Shown in pieces: positions 35,318 through 45,509 of a stretch of DNA of 64,000 bases; position 1 is the first letter of the stretch, and each line of letters opens with the position of its first letter. Both the position numbers and the translations under genes were made by a program. Source of the stretch: Lindgomyces ingoldianus (taxonomy: Eukaryota > Ascomycota > Dothideomycetes > Pleosporales > Lindgomycetaceae); contig NW_022985201.1 of assembly GCF_010093535.1 (NCBI RefSeq), positions 465,053-529,052 on the forward strand, read 5' to 3'. Below the pieces are notes generated by a model that ran no database searches, had not been told where the DNA came from, and saw nothing but the letters and a program-made list of their open reading frames with translations.

Positions 35318-35430
35318 TTTACTACCTAAAGAAATAAAAGCTTTAGAAATTCCCTTGCTAAAAGCTAAAAGCTAGAGTAATAAAGGTAATAAAAGAAGAA
35401 CTAGAGGAAGTTTTTTATAAAGAACTTAAA
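35318..35430 (+). pseudogene. Gypsy-2 pol, linker before reverse transcriptase
   Basis: About 110 bp of Gypsy-2 lie between Fot-C and the TRIM. They read as a Lys- and Glu-rich stretch that also occurs inverted around 58800-58910. The last five bases (TTAAA) are the TRIM target duplication. Confidence 0.6.
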
Positions 35431-36240
35431 TGTAAGGACAGGGCTCTGCACCACTCTGCTAATACAACTAAAAGGTACGAATAATTAACTAACAGTTAAT
35501 TTTTAGGTGCAGAATAGTATATATACCTGTCGCACGTAAGCACCATCTTAGCCTTACATTATCCCCCTTCTTAGCAGACGCATGTCCTAGGCGTCACATG
35601 ACCTACCCGCAGTTCAGAGGCGCCATGCGCATGACTTAGTTACTGGCTAGAGGCTAACCACCTGCAGACTAGTGTAATAAGGTAGGCGCCCCGCCTGCCA
35701 AGCCGATACTATACGACTTTCCCCACTGTACCAAAAGGTACGCACGAGAATACTTAAGCTAAGTATTCTCGCATAGTATAATATATATATATAGGCAATG
35801 CTAGGGTAAGCACTAGCACTAGCGGTTGTCTCTAGCCTAGCCTAAACCTCTATGAGCGAGAGAAGGCCACGTGGTTGACCGTGCCGACCTCGTTACAACT
35901 AGAGGCGCGGGATAAATAACAACACAACGCTTAGTAGCCTACGCTAGCTAAGCTATATACACTAAACCTTCTAGCAGCAACAATGTGGCGCTAGAAGAGG
36001 CTGCCTTATGTTTTAGTCTAAAAACTAGCTTAAAGCTAACTAAGATAGAGGTTAAACACTAACTGTACCCTACTATTAGTTAATTATTATGTAAGAATAG
36101 AGCTTTGCACTACTCTGCTAATATACTAAAAAGTATAAATAATTAACTAACAGTTAATTTTTAGGTGCAGAATAGTATATATACCTGTTGCACGTAAGCA
36201 CCATCTCGGCCTTACACGTAAGCGCCATCCTGGCCTTACA
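35431..36240 (-). mobile_element. TRIM copy 1 with a nested short LTR
   Basis: It is flanked by the 5-bp duplication TTAAA (35426-35430, 36241-36245). The LTRs are 35431-35558 (128 bp) and 36090-36240 (151 bp); each starts TGTAAG and ends CCTTACA. The 23-24 bp difference is one unit of a short tandem repeat (CGTAAGC.CCATC..GGCCTTA). The internal part is about 300 bp without the nested element and has no coding frame. The C-rich tract after 35558 places the polypurine tract and gives minus orientation. Confidence 0.85.
35673..35897. mobile_element. 225-bp LTR-like insertion with a strong hairpin
   Basis: It starts TGTAATAAGG, ends CCTCGTTACA and is flanked by the 5-bp duplication ACTAG (35668-35672, 35898-35902). 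A perfect 12-bp inverted repeat with a 3-base loop lies at 35745-35771, followed by an AT-repeat that resembles a TATA region near 35779-35790. It is not RIP-altered. It has no coding frame, so it is a solo LTR or a minimal non-autonomous element of an unseen family. Confidence 0.8.
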
Positions 36241-36245
36241 TTAAA

Positions 36246-37883
36246 ACTAACCTAGATATAAAATAGGCTAGTATTTACAAGGTCTAGAAAGAACATGCTA
36301 TCCCTACAGAATATAAGAACTACAGAGACATGTTTAAAACACCTAAGGATCCTAGAAAGTTGCCTCTACACTAACTATAGAATTATGCTATAAACCTAAT
36401 AAAAGATCCCTACTTAAAAACCTATAAGCTTTGCCCCTTAACAAGGCTACAAAAAGAAGCCTTATAAGAGTATGTTAACTAAATGCTAGCAAAAAGACAT
36501 ATTTAAAAAAGCTATAGCTTAGTAGCCTTAGCAGTAGTTTTTGCAAAAAAGAAGAGAAGGAAGATTAAAGTCTGCTAGAACTACTAGACTTTAAATAACA
36601 ATATAATCTAAGACTAGTTCCCCCTTCTAATTATCTAGAACATAATAAACTAGTTAAAAGAAACTAAGTACTTTATAAAGTTTAACATATAAGACAGATG
36701 TTGAATGGACTCTATGCTAGCTATGCAAAGCAAAGAGGTTTGCACGGTGTACACATCGCGTGGGGGGGGGTTGCAGGTAACTGGTGTTGATTCTTCTTTT
36801 TCTAAGTCTGTGCGAAGGAAAGGGTATTTATCTGTCTGTGCGTACAACCGTGACACAAGACTATGTCACGTGACGCCCAACCGCGTATCTAAATACTGCT
36901 ATTCGGACAACAGATTTAATAAAATATAAATAAAAAAAGAAGACAAATAGCTAACAGCTTTCTAAACTCTATAAAGATTATACAAGCTATTAGTAATGCT
37001 GTTTAGCCTAATAAACACCTCTATAACATTTTAAAGGATTATTAATACAGCTTTAAACCTATACTTTAATGTCTTTACACTAGTCTATCTAGATAATGTC
37101 CTTATATACACAAAGGAAAGCCTAGAGGACTACGTGCAGAAAGTACAAAAGGTCCTAGACAAGCTGTAAGAATATAGACTTTATCTCTAGCTATCTAAAT
37201 ATAAATTCTACATTACTAAAACTAAATATCTAGGATTTATAATAAATAGCAATAAAATTATAAATAACCTAGCTAAGATATAAAAGGTCTTAGAATAGCT
37301 AGAACTTGTAACAGTTAAAGAAGTTAAAAAATTTCTAGAGCTATCTAGATATATTAGACAAATAATTAAAAACTATTTAAAGATTACCCTACTACTAACT
37401 AACACTACTATAAAGGAATAAGCAATTATAAAATTTGTTTAGACCCTGCAGATAGATAACGCCTTTAAGAAATTAAAATAAGCTATAATTATTAACCTAG
37501 TACTATAGATGTATAACCTATAATTAAATACAAAAATTTACATACACGCGTCTCTAAGAGCAAGCAGCGCAGCCTTTTACTAGAAGCAGAAAGACAAGAA
37601 ATAGCATCTTATAGTGTACTATTTAGCAAAGTTCTTAGAACTAGAGGCTAACTACAGTATACCTAATAAAGAACTAAAAGTAATACTAAACGTAGTATAA
37701 GTCTAGGCAACAGAGTTGCACAGGATAGGGAAGTGTTTTAACATTATAACAGACTACATAAATTTAGTTATATTTCTAACAACAAAAAAGCTATTACTAA
37801 TGCATATATAATAGGTAATAGAACTTGCTTAGTTTAATTACATTATTAAGCATGTCCTTAGAGCTTAGAACTAACAAGCTAAC
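36246..37883 (+). pseudogene. Gypsy-2 reverse transcriptase and RNase H
   Basis: The reading includes YRDMFKTPKDPRKLPLH near 36320, YPL/PLTR-like blocks and a catalytic box YLDNVLIY at 37086-37109 where YLDD is expected. RNase H follows (VYYLAKFLELEANYSIPNKE near 37610-37680). A solo LTR at 36699-36909 splits the reverse transcriptase, and Gypsy-3 cuts the frame at 37884. The remaining breaks are Gln-to-stop changes. Confidence 0.82.
36699..36909. mobile_element. 211-bp solo LTR inside Gypsy-2 reverse transcriptase, not RIP-altered
   Basis: It starts TGTTGAATGGACTC, ends CTATTCGGACA and is flanked by the 5-bp duplication ACAGA (36694-36698, 36910-36914). Removing it restores the reverse transcriptase reading across the site. 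It contains TCACGTGACG and a G9 run. The open frames over it are incidental. Confidence 0.82.
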
Positions 37884-38084
37884 TGTAAGGCCGGATGTCC
37901 CAGAACGGGCCAGTATGGCCTCACCTGACCTGTTTGGAGGTCATATGACCTGTGCTTTGTATATAAGCATAAATCCTAACAAGCAAGGCTTAGCAGCAAT
38001 TTGTCTCTCTTATAATACACTCCTATCTTTCTTTAAAAGCTTGCTCTTAGTGCTATTTGTGCTACCTACTATCCTATCTTTACA
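37884..38084 (+). repeat. Gypsy-3 5' LTR
   Basis: 201 bp, starting TGTAAGGCCGGATGTCC and ending CTATCTTTACA. A TATA-like GTATATAAGC lies at about 37956-37966, a likely core promoter. Its first 46 bp match 54654-54699. Confidence 0.82.
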
Positions 38085-38588
38085 TTTAAATTACTCTATA
38101 AGCTAGCATACTACTTAAAGTCAACATTCCTACATAATAGTGTTAAAGTAAAATGCTAAAGGAAAATTAGATGCAACTAGTGCTTAAAAACTACCTAAAA
38201 AGCTAGCTAAAACTAGTACTTTTAGTAATACTTAACTAAAGTTAACACTAACATAGAGAGGAATAAAGTAAGAGATAAGTAAAAAAGATAATAGAAATTT
38301 TTATAAATTAGGCTTATTAAGCTATCTAGAAGGCGTTTAGGGCCTAGAAGGGGTTAGAAGGGCTAGTGCAGGACTAAGTAACGCACAGTCTACCCCTGCA
38401 AATTAGGCTTTAGCAGAAGCCTGCGCTTAGCTGTAAGAGTAGTAAGAAGCATAAAAACTAGCTAAGATAATAAAAATTTATTATTAATTTAAAGTAAGTA
38501 ATATAAGCGCGCTTAATAAGTTACTAACTAAAGTATTAAATATTATTATACTAAAACTTACTTAAGACTAAGTAAACCTACTGTGTCC
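38085..38588 (+). pseudogene. Gypsy-3 leader and start of gag
   Basis: This stretch lies between the 5' LTR and the hAT-like insertion. Near 38310-38430 a reading rich in Ala, Gln and Gly (FRAQKGLEGL) fits a gag N-terminal part. The last eight bases (CTGTGTCC, 38581-38588) are the hAT target duplication. Confidence 0.55.
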
Positions 38589-38795
38589 TAGAGTTGCTGT
38601 TTACTATAGTAATAGTAATTACTATTACTAGGTAGGTATAGTAATAGTAATTACTATAGTAATCTAGTAATTACTATTTACTAAAAATAGTATAAAAGTA
38701 TAACATAAGTCTTAATTAGCTATTTAAAATTTATAGCACTTTTAACTTTATTTTTCTTATTTTACTTAGACTACTATATTTACATAAACTTAGTA

Positions 38796-39025
38796 AACTA
38801 AGTAAAATAATTTAACTAAATAAACTAATCTAACTAAATAATTTAAATAATCTAAATAAAGTAAATAACTTAAGTAAACTAAGTAACTTAAATAACTTAA
38901 ATAAACTAAATAATTTAAATAAACTAAATAACTTAAATATAAAAAATAACTAAAGTAAAAGAAATAACTAAAATAAAGGATATAACTAAATAAATTATAT
39001 AACTAAAATAAACTAAATAGTTTTT
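38796..39025. repeat. Degenerate AT minisatellite
   Basis: Imperfect repetition of units such as AAATAACTTA and AATAAACT fills about 230 bp inside the hAT-like element. There is no coding signal. Confidence 0.65.
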
Positions 39026-39691
39026 ATTTATAGCTTTACTATATATAACTACAAGTAGTACTATTATAACTAGAGACGCTAGTAGTACTTTTATTTTCTA
39101 ACTCTTTTAACTCTTCTTTATCTTCTAGATTTATTATTTGTTTTTGTTTTCCTTTAGAACTACTAGGTAAAGTATAATTATAAAAAAGTTGCTTTTTACT
39201 ATAAGAATAGAAATAGCAATTATAAAAATATCTACTTACTAAATATAGTATAAAATATATATCTTTTTAACATTAATTTTTTTACTAAAACTAAAATTAT
39301 AATATAATATAAATAAAGTTAGTAATATTAATAAGTAGAATAACTTTAGTAAAGTAAATATATATGTTAAATAGTATTATAACGTACTTTACAGGCGAGT
39401 TGCTTATACACCTAAGTTGCTTACTTTTACTAAGACCCTACTAAACTACCCTTCCTACACTAATGCATTCCCTACAACACTACTTAGATATGCTAAAAGA
39501 ATGTTAGATACAGCTTACGCTCTAAGCTTTTAAATAAGACATAAAACTCTTAAAAAAATGTGCTATAGCTATGTGCAGAGTTCTATAAAAGACAATAAAT
39601 AACTATAGCACTAGATAACTTTTATAAGCTAATTCTACAGCTAAATTATAAAGGCTAGGTAATAAAAGGGAGTAGGTAATTATTAAGACTA

Positions 39692-41401
39692 ACGTACTTT
39701 ACAGGCGAGTTGCTTACACACCTAAGTTGCTTACTGTAAGGCTAGGATGGCGCTTACGTGTAAGGCCGAGATGGTGCTTACGTGCGACAGGTATATATAC
39801 TATTCTGTACGCAATAATTAACTGTTAGTTAATTATTTGCACCTTTTTAGTTATATTAGCGTAGTAGTACAAAGCTCTATTCTTACATAATAATTAACTA
39901 ACAACAAGGACAGTCGCGCGTTTAACCTACACCTTAGACAGCTTAGCTAGTTTTTAGACTAAAACATGAGGCGGCCTCTTCTAGCGCCACGTTGTAGCTG
40001 CTGGGAGGTCTAGTGTGTATGGCTTAGCTGGCGTGGCCACTGAGCGTTGCGTTGTGTTTATCCCGCGCCTCTGGGCCGCAGGTGGTCAGCCTCTGGCCGG
40101 TAACCGAGACATGCGCATAGGCGCCTCTGAGCTGCGGGTAGGTCATGTGACGCCTGGGACATGCGTCTGCTAAGAAGGGGGATAATGTAAGGCCAGGATA
40201 GCGCTTACGTGTAAGGCTGAGATGGTGCTTACGTGCGACAGGTATATATACTATTCTGTACGCAATAATTAACTGTTAGTTGATTATTCGCACCTTTTTA
40301 GTTGTATTGGCGTAGTGGTACAGAGCTCTGTCCTTACACTTACTTTTACTAAGACTCTACTAAACTACCTTTTCTACACTAATACATTCCCTACAACACT
40401 ACTTAGACGCGCTAAAAGAATGTTAGATACAGCTTACACTTTAAGCTTTTAAATAAAACATAAAACTTTTAAAGAAATGTGCTATAGCTATATATAAAGT
40501 TTTATAAAAAATAATAAATAACTATAGCGCTAGACAACCTTTATAAGCTAATTCTACAGCTAAATTATAAAGGCTAGGTAATAAAAAGAAGCAGGTAATT
40601 ATTAAGACTATACTTAAGCTATATGCGTAAGGAATTTTCTTTTAAATAGCATTTATAGCTAATATAGCTAATTCTTTACGCGCTAAGTGTAATTTAGGCT
40701 ATGTTTACATAAACTAGCCTAGTATGTTTATAAAGTGTTATTTAAAGCTTAAAGTAAAGTTTTAAGTGTAAGTATAGTTAAAAAATATTTAGCTAATTAT
40801 AAACTCTGTCTTACTAAAGTTGTACATGTTATTATCCTAGATGCTATACTTAGCTTTAATATTCTCTATAAGGCTAAACCTGCTCTAAATTACTCTAGAA
40901 CTCTTATAAAAAGCTCTTTTATAGTTATACTTACACTTAAATATTACTTTAAGCTCTAAATAACACTTTATAAACATACTAGGCTAGTTTATGTAAACAT
41001 AGCCTAGATTACGCTTAGCGCGCAAAGAATTAGCTATATTAGCTATAAATGCTATCTAAAGGGAAATTCCTTGCGTATATAGCTTAAGTATAGTCTTAAT
41101 AATTACCTACTTCTTTTTATTACCTAGCCTTTATAATTTAGCTATAAAATTAGCTTATAAAGGTTATCTAGCGCTGTAGTTATTTATTATTTTTTATAAA
41201 ATTTTACATATAGCTATAGCACATTTTTTTTAAGAGTTTTATGTCTTATTTAAAAGCTTAGAGTATAAGCTGTATCTAACATTCTTTTAGCGCGTCTAAG
41301 TAGTGTTATAGGGAATGCATTAGTGTAGGAAGGGTAGTTTAGTAGGGTCTTAGCAAAAGTAAGCGACTTAGGTGTGTGAGCAACTTGCCTGTGAAGTACG
41401 T
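39692..41401 (-). mobile_element. FB3: foldback element nested in FB2 and split by a TRIM
   Basis: It inserted at the TA inside the FB2 arm (39690-39691, repeated at 41402-41403). Without the TRIM and its 5-bp duplication it is 1101 bp. It is the same family as its host, inserted into the left arm about 310 bp from the end. Confidence 0.87.
39735..40338 (+). mobile_element. TRIM copy 2: complete 604-bp miniature LTR retrotransposon
   Basis: It is flanked by the 5-bp duplication CTTAC (39730-39734, 40339-40343). The LTRs are 39735-39887 and 40186-40338, both exactly 153 bp, starting TGTAAGG and ending CTTACA. A polypurine tract (TAAGAAGGGGGATAA) abuts the 3' LTR. The internal part is 298 bp and encodes nothing. 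Each LTR opens with two copies of a 24-bp unit followed by a TATA-like GTATATATAC. The 3' LTR and right half of the internal part are nearly free of RIP. Confidence 0.92.
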
Positions 41402-42497
41402 TATACTTAAGCTATATGCGTAAGGAATTTCCCCTTAGATAGCATTTATAGCTAATATAGCTAATTCTTTGCGCGCTAAGCGTAATCTAGGCTATGTTTA
41501 CATAAACTAGCCTAGTACATTTATAAAGCATTATTTAAAGCTTAAAGTAAAGTTTTAAGCGTAAGTATAGTTAAGAAATATTTAGCTAATTATAAACCCT
41601 ATCTTGCTAAAGTTGTACATGTTATTATTCTAGATGCTATACTTAGCTTTAATATTCTCTATAAGGCTAAACCTACTTTAAATTACTCTAGAACTTTTAT
41701 AAAAAGCTCTCTTATAGTTGTACTTACGCTTAAATGTTACTTTAAGCTGTAAATAACACTTTATAAACATACTAGGCTAGTTTATGCAAACATAGCCTAG
41801 ATTACGCTTAGCGCGCAAAGAATTAGCTATATTAGCTATAAATGCTATTTAAGGGGAAATTCCTTGCGCATATAGCTTAAGTATAGTCTTAATAATTACC
41901 TGCTTCTTTTTATTACCTAGCCTTTATAATTTAGCTGTAGAATTAGCTTATAAAGGTTGTCTAGCGCTATAGTTATTTATTATCTTTTATAAGACTGTAT
42001 ATATAGCTATAGTACATTTCTTTAAGAGTTTTATGTTTTATTTAAAAGCTTAAAGTGTAAGCTGTATCTAACATTCTTTTAGCGCGTCTAAGTAGTGTTG
42101 TAGGGAATGCATTAGTGTAAGAAGGGTAGTTTAGTAGGGTCTTAGCAAAAGTAAGCAACTTAGGTGTGTAAGCAACTTGCCTGTGAAGTACGTTATAGCG
42201 TTATTATATATTATTATTATATATATTATTGTTGTTTAAATTATAGTAATTACTTGTTAATTTTTTTTAGCTTATATAGTTGTTTTTTTAATAAAAAAGC
42301 TTTATATATTACTAGAGACATAAGAATTATTATATACTATTATAATAATTATTACTTTTACTACTTAAAATCTTTTTCTATAAAATATCTATTTATAGAA
42401 ATAGTAATTACTTAGTAATTACTATAGCAATTACTAGGCGCTTCTAGTAATAGTAATTACTATTACTAGGTACTTATAGTAATAGTAATTACTATTA

Positions 42498-44342
42498 ACG
42501 TACCTAACAGGTTGGCCGGCCACTTTTGCTAAGCCCCTACTACACTCTACCTATCTACACAATGCCTTAACAACAACACTAGATTAAATCTTCTAAAGAA
42601 CATTAAATATAGCTTACTTTTTAAGCTTTTAAATAAGACTTAAAACTTTTCTTATAACACGCTGCAGCTATTTATAATGTCTTTTACACAACACTAAGCA
42701 ATTAACGCGCTAGACAGCCTTTAGAAGCAGAATGCTAGCCTAAATTAAGAAATCTAACTAAGCTTAAAAAAAAGGTAGTTATTAAGTACATACTTAAGCT
42801 TATTACACATAGATTTCTTTCTAAGCTTGCAGCTATAGCTAATATAGCTAATTCCTTGCGCGTAGAGCGTAATCTAGGCTAGGTTAGCTTAAACTAGCCT
42901 AGTATGTAGGTTAAGCACTGCCCTAAGTTTATAATAAAGTTTAATTATAAGTATAATTATAAAAGAGCACTTTATAAAGATCTAGAGGTTATCTAGGGCT
43001 AGTTTTACCTAGTAGCTAATATAAAAGCTAATTATAGTATCTAGAATAAAGACACATATAACTTTAATAAGTTAGGCTTTATAATAAGCTAGATATTAAC
43101 TAGAGCAGTTGTTACAGCTTTAGAGAAATATAAACAGCTAAAGGCAATATAGTAAAGTAATAGAGAGTAAATAATAGTTATCTAGGGCATTAACATAATA
43201 AGGTAGGCTATTTTACTTTTTATTATCTTTAAGGGCTGCTATTACCTCTTTGCCTAGTATAAAAAGGAGAATCTACCTTAGAACTAGGTTATTACAGTCT
43301 TTAAGAACAGCTAGATAATAAATAAGCTTAGGCTGCAGTAGTTAAAGCACTTTAATAAGCATATAAAAAAAAGTTATAAGCGCTTATTAGCTTTTTATTA
43401 TTAACAGCTATAAAAGCTATGACTTACTTAATTTCTAGTAGTACTATAAAAAAATAAGATTATTACTATATATATACTTTTACACTTATTACACTTTTTA
43501 CAGCCTCTTAATATAAGTTATTTTGCCTCTTTAAAAAAGGTATATAAGCGCTAAGCTAAAAATCTTATGTGTAACTAAATTACTTACATTATAAAACTTA
43601 AGTTTCTACTATGCTTTATACACACCTATAATATAGCAATTACTTCTAGTAATATTTAAGAAAGGTTTTAAAGCGCTAGTTTAGTTCTATTTAACCTAGA
43701 ATAGGTTAAAATAGCTTTTAACATCTAGTTATGCACTTTATTACTACTACTACTTATTAACAACAAGCTCTAGTAGTTGTAAACTCTAAGTAATACTCTT
43801 AAATTTAGGTTGTAATTAATGCTTATAAAAGTAAAAATTTAAAGGCATATAAATAGCTTACTAATGTCTATAGTAAAGGCCTTTAAAAAAGTGTTAAAGG
43901 GGGCATTAATTATTGCGCACAAGCTAGTGTTAGTGTAAAAAGAGATTATAAAGCTTTAAGCAGTAAATAAGGCTGCCACGCAATGTAGATTACATAAAAG
44001 AAAGCAAATTTAAGCAAAAGAGACCTTAATAGTTAAGGATAAAGCTTATCTAACTACTCTAAAGGAGTTTAGAGCGCGTAGTAATAGAAAGAAGCTAAAG
44101 ACGCAGGTGCGCGCTAAAGAAGGTAAGCTAAGTTAAAGGCAATGTAGGTAGTGTAATTAGACTAGGCATAACTTACATACATGTAAAAAAGTAGCAGAAG
44201 TAGACTTTAAATAATATCTTGTGTTGTATTGCTCTATATAGGGCTAAAGTAGACAGTTTTGCGCCAGAATGGGGTGGTTTTGGTAGGGGCTTAGCAAAAG
44301 TGGCCGGCCAACCCGTGTGGCCGGCTAACCCGTTAGGTACGT
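42498..44342 (+). mobile_element. Fot-B copy 2: Fot1/pogo-like transposon, 1845 bp
   Basis: It starts ACGTACCTAACAGGTTGGCC, ends CCCGTTAGGTACGT and has TA at 42496-42497 and 44343-44344. On the plus strand an HTH-CENPB-like part reads near 42780-42960 (IANIANSLRVERNLG). The DDE part follows, with YNFNKLGFI for an expected YNFDE motif near 43060-43090 and a HFNKHIKKSYKRLLA stretch near 43350. HFLQPLNISYF near 43490-43530 is the third catalytic region, again with Asp to Asn. Last-end repeats include GGCCGGCC. Confidence 0.88.
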
Positions 44343-44403
44343 TACTAGGTGCTTATAGTAATAGTAATTACTATTACTAAAAAGTGGCAACCCTGCTGTG
44401 TCC

Positions 44404-45289
44404 TAAACTACTACACTAATATAAAAAAAGAATAAGGCAGACTACAACTAGTAGTGTAGGTATAATAAGAACTATTATTAAAAAAGTTTATTAAGCTTTG
44501 CTTAGAAATTATAGAAAATCTCTTTTAGCCTATAATATGTTAATAAGACACTATAATTACTCTAAAAGACATACTATACTTATTTAAAGCTTATTAACTT
44601 ATTATAGTTACTAATATAGTAAAATCTTAAAAACAAAATGCTTAATGCATTAAGTACTTTAGTAAAATAAAAAAAAGTAGCTTATAACACTATAAAAAAC
44701 TATAAACAATAACCTAATTAGTCTCTAACTAAACTTCTAGCCTACTTTAGGCTATTATAGACTAAAGTTAACAAGAAGAGCTTAGATAAGATAATAGTAG
44801 ACTTTAATAGCACACTATCTAACAAGATTAAGTAGAATCTAATGTATATTTTATAAAGTAAGTAAGAGACGCTAGCTTAAGTAAAGAAGTAAAGTAATAT
44901 ATCCTACTACTGCCTGCAGAAGGGAAAAGAGCTAAAGTTAAAAAAGAAGGGAACATAAAGGTACATTCTACCTTACTTTTAGCTAATAAAGACTTAAAAA
45001 AGCCTAAAAAGAAAAAAAAAAAGTAAAAAAAAAGTAAAATCTAATAAAATAAAAGTTACTTGCTAGAATTATAAGTAGCTAGGTTATATTTCCCTAAATT
45101 ATGTTATAAAGAACAAAGATAAAAATAAGTCTAATAAGAATAAGTAGAAACGAAAAAAAGCAAGGCTAGAAAAACTAAGCTTCTTTTTTTTTTAGCTTAT
45201 ATTACTTTAAAAAGTAATAAAAAGAAGCTTAGAAACTTTTAAAACTTATTATACTTAAAAAGGTTAACCTTATTATTAGTAATAGTAAG
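44404..45289 (+). pseudogene. Gypsy-3 gag with zinc knuckle
   Basis: Gag resumes after the hAT-like element. A Lys/Ala-rich part ends in a degraded zinc knuckle near 45060-45105, with Cys spacing partly lost. A solo LTR interrupts at 45290. Confidence 0.65.
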
Positions 45290-45504
45290 TGTGATGACAA
45301 GCACTGTCTCTACTACCGTATGGAGCTGGGGAAGCAAGGTAGAGTAGGTCGGCTCTATTTCAGCTAAACTAGGATGGGGAGTGAAGGAGGCGAAGGGTTT
45401 TCGCGAGAGAAAAGCTTGCGCAGCGCCAAGGCGCTAGCGCGCTCGCTTAACCCCTAGCGAGATCATGTGACTAGTAGCGGAGCTTGACAAGCAGCACTGT
45501 CACA
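45290..45504. mobile_element. 215-bp solo LTR, GC-rich, in Gypsy-3
   Basis: It starts TGTGATGACAAGC, ends GCACTGTCACA and is flanked by the 5-bp duplication GTAAG (45285-45289, 45505-45509). It stands out as a GC island between AT-rich sequence and shows no RIP. It has no coding frame. Confidence 0.83.
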
Positions 45505-45509
45505 GTAAG

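Larger units (their letters stand above)
26333..37883 (+). mobile_element. Gypsy-2 retrotransposon, 5' part, with many nested insertions
   Basis: The 5' LTR starts TGTTACGGTCTATGG at 26333. Removing nested elements leaves LTR, gag with zinc knuckle, protease, reverse transcriptase and RNase H in order on the plus strand. It is interrupted at 37884 by Gypsy-3, and its integrase and 3' LTR are not seen in the window. The opposite-strand copy from 54700 confirms the uninterrupted order: the reading there continues past the Gypsy-3 insertion point. Confidence 0.85.
39382..42193 (-). mobile_element. FB2: foldback element split by FB3
   Basis: It is flanked by TA at 39380-39381 and 42194-42195. 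Removing FB3 with one copied TA (39692-41403) leaves exactly 1100 bp, the length of FB1, FB3 and FB4. The arms and loop match FB1 in the same orientation. Confidence 0.87.
38589..44395. mobile_element. hAT-like non-autonomous element 1 hosting FB and Fot-B copies
   Basis: The ends are TAGAGTTGC (from CAGAGTTGC) and GTGGCAACCCTG, with the 8-bp duplication CTGTGTCC at 38581-38588 and 44396-44403. TIRs of the CAGGGTTGCCA kind and 8-bp duplications are hallmarks of hAT transposons. Both ends carry subterminal runs built on TAGTAATTACTA. Without the FB pair (39382-42193) and Fot-B (42498-44342) it is about 1.15 kb and shows no transposase. Confidence 0.83.

Noticed and set aside
36705..36929. A 74-codon plus frame and a 68-codon minus frame
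   Set aside because: They arise only because the non-RIP-altered solo LTR at 36699-36909 lacks stops; the TG..CA ends and duplication explain the sequence.
37825..38106. A 93-codon plus frame
   Set aside because: It runs across the Gypsy-2/Gypsy-3 junction and the Gypsy-3 5' LTR, so it cannot be a native gene.
39735..39785. Short direct repeats suggesting a CRISPR-like array
   Set aside because: Only two 24-bp units without spacers, inside an LTR of a eukaryotic transposon.
42164..42415. An 83-codon plus frame rich in Tyr and Ile
   Set aside because: It spans the FB2 end and AT-rich hAT-like sequence; amino-acid make-up is what random AT-rich DNA gives.
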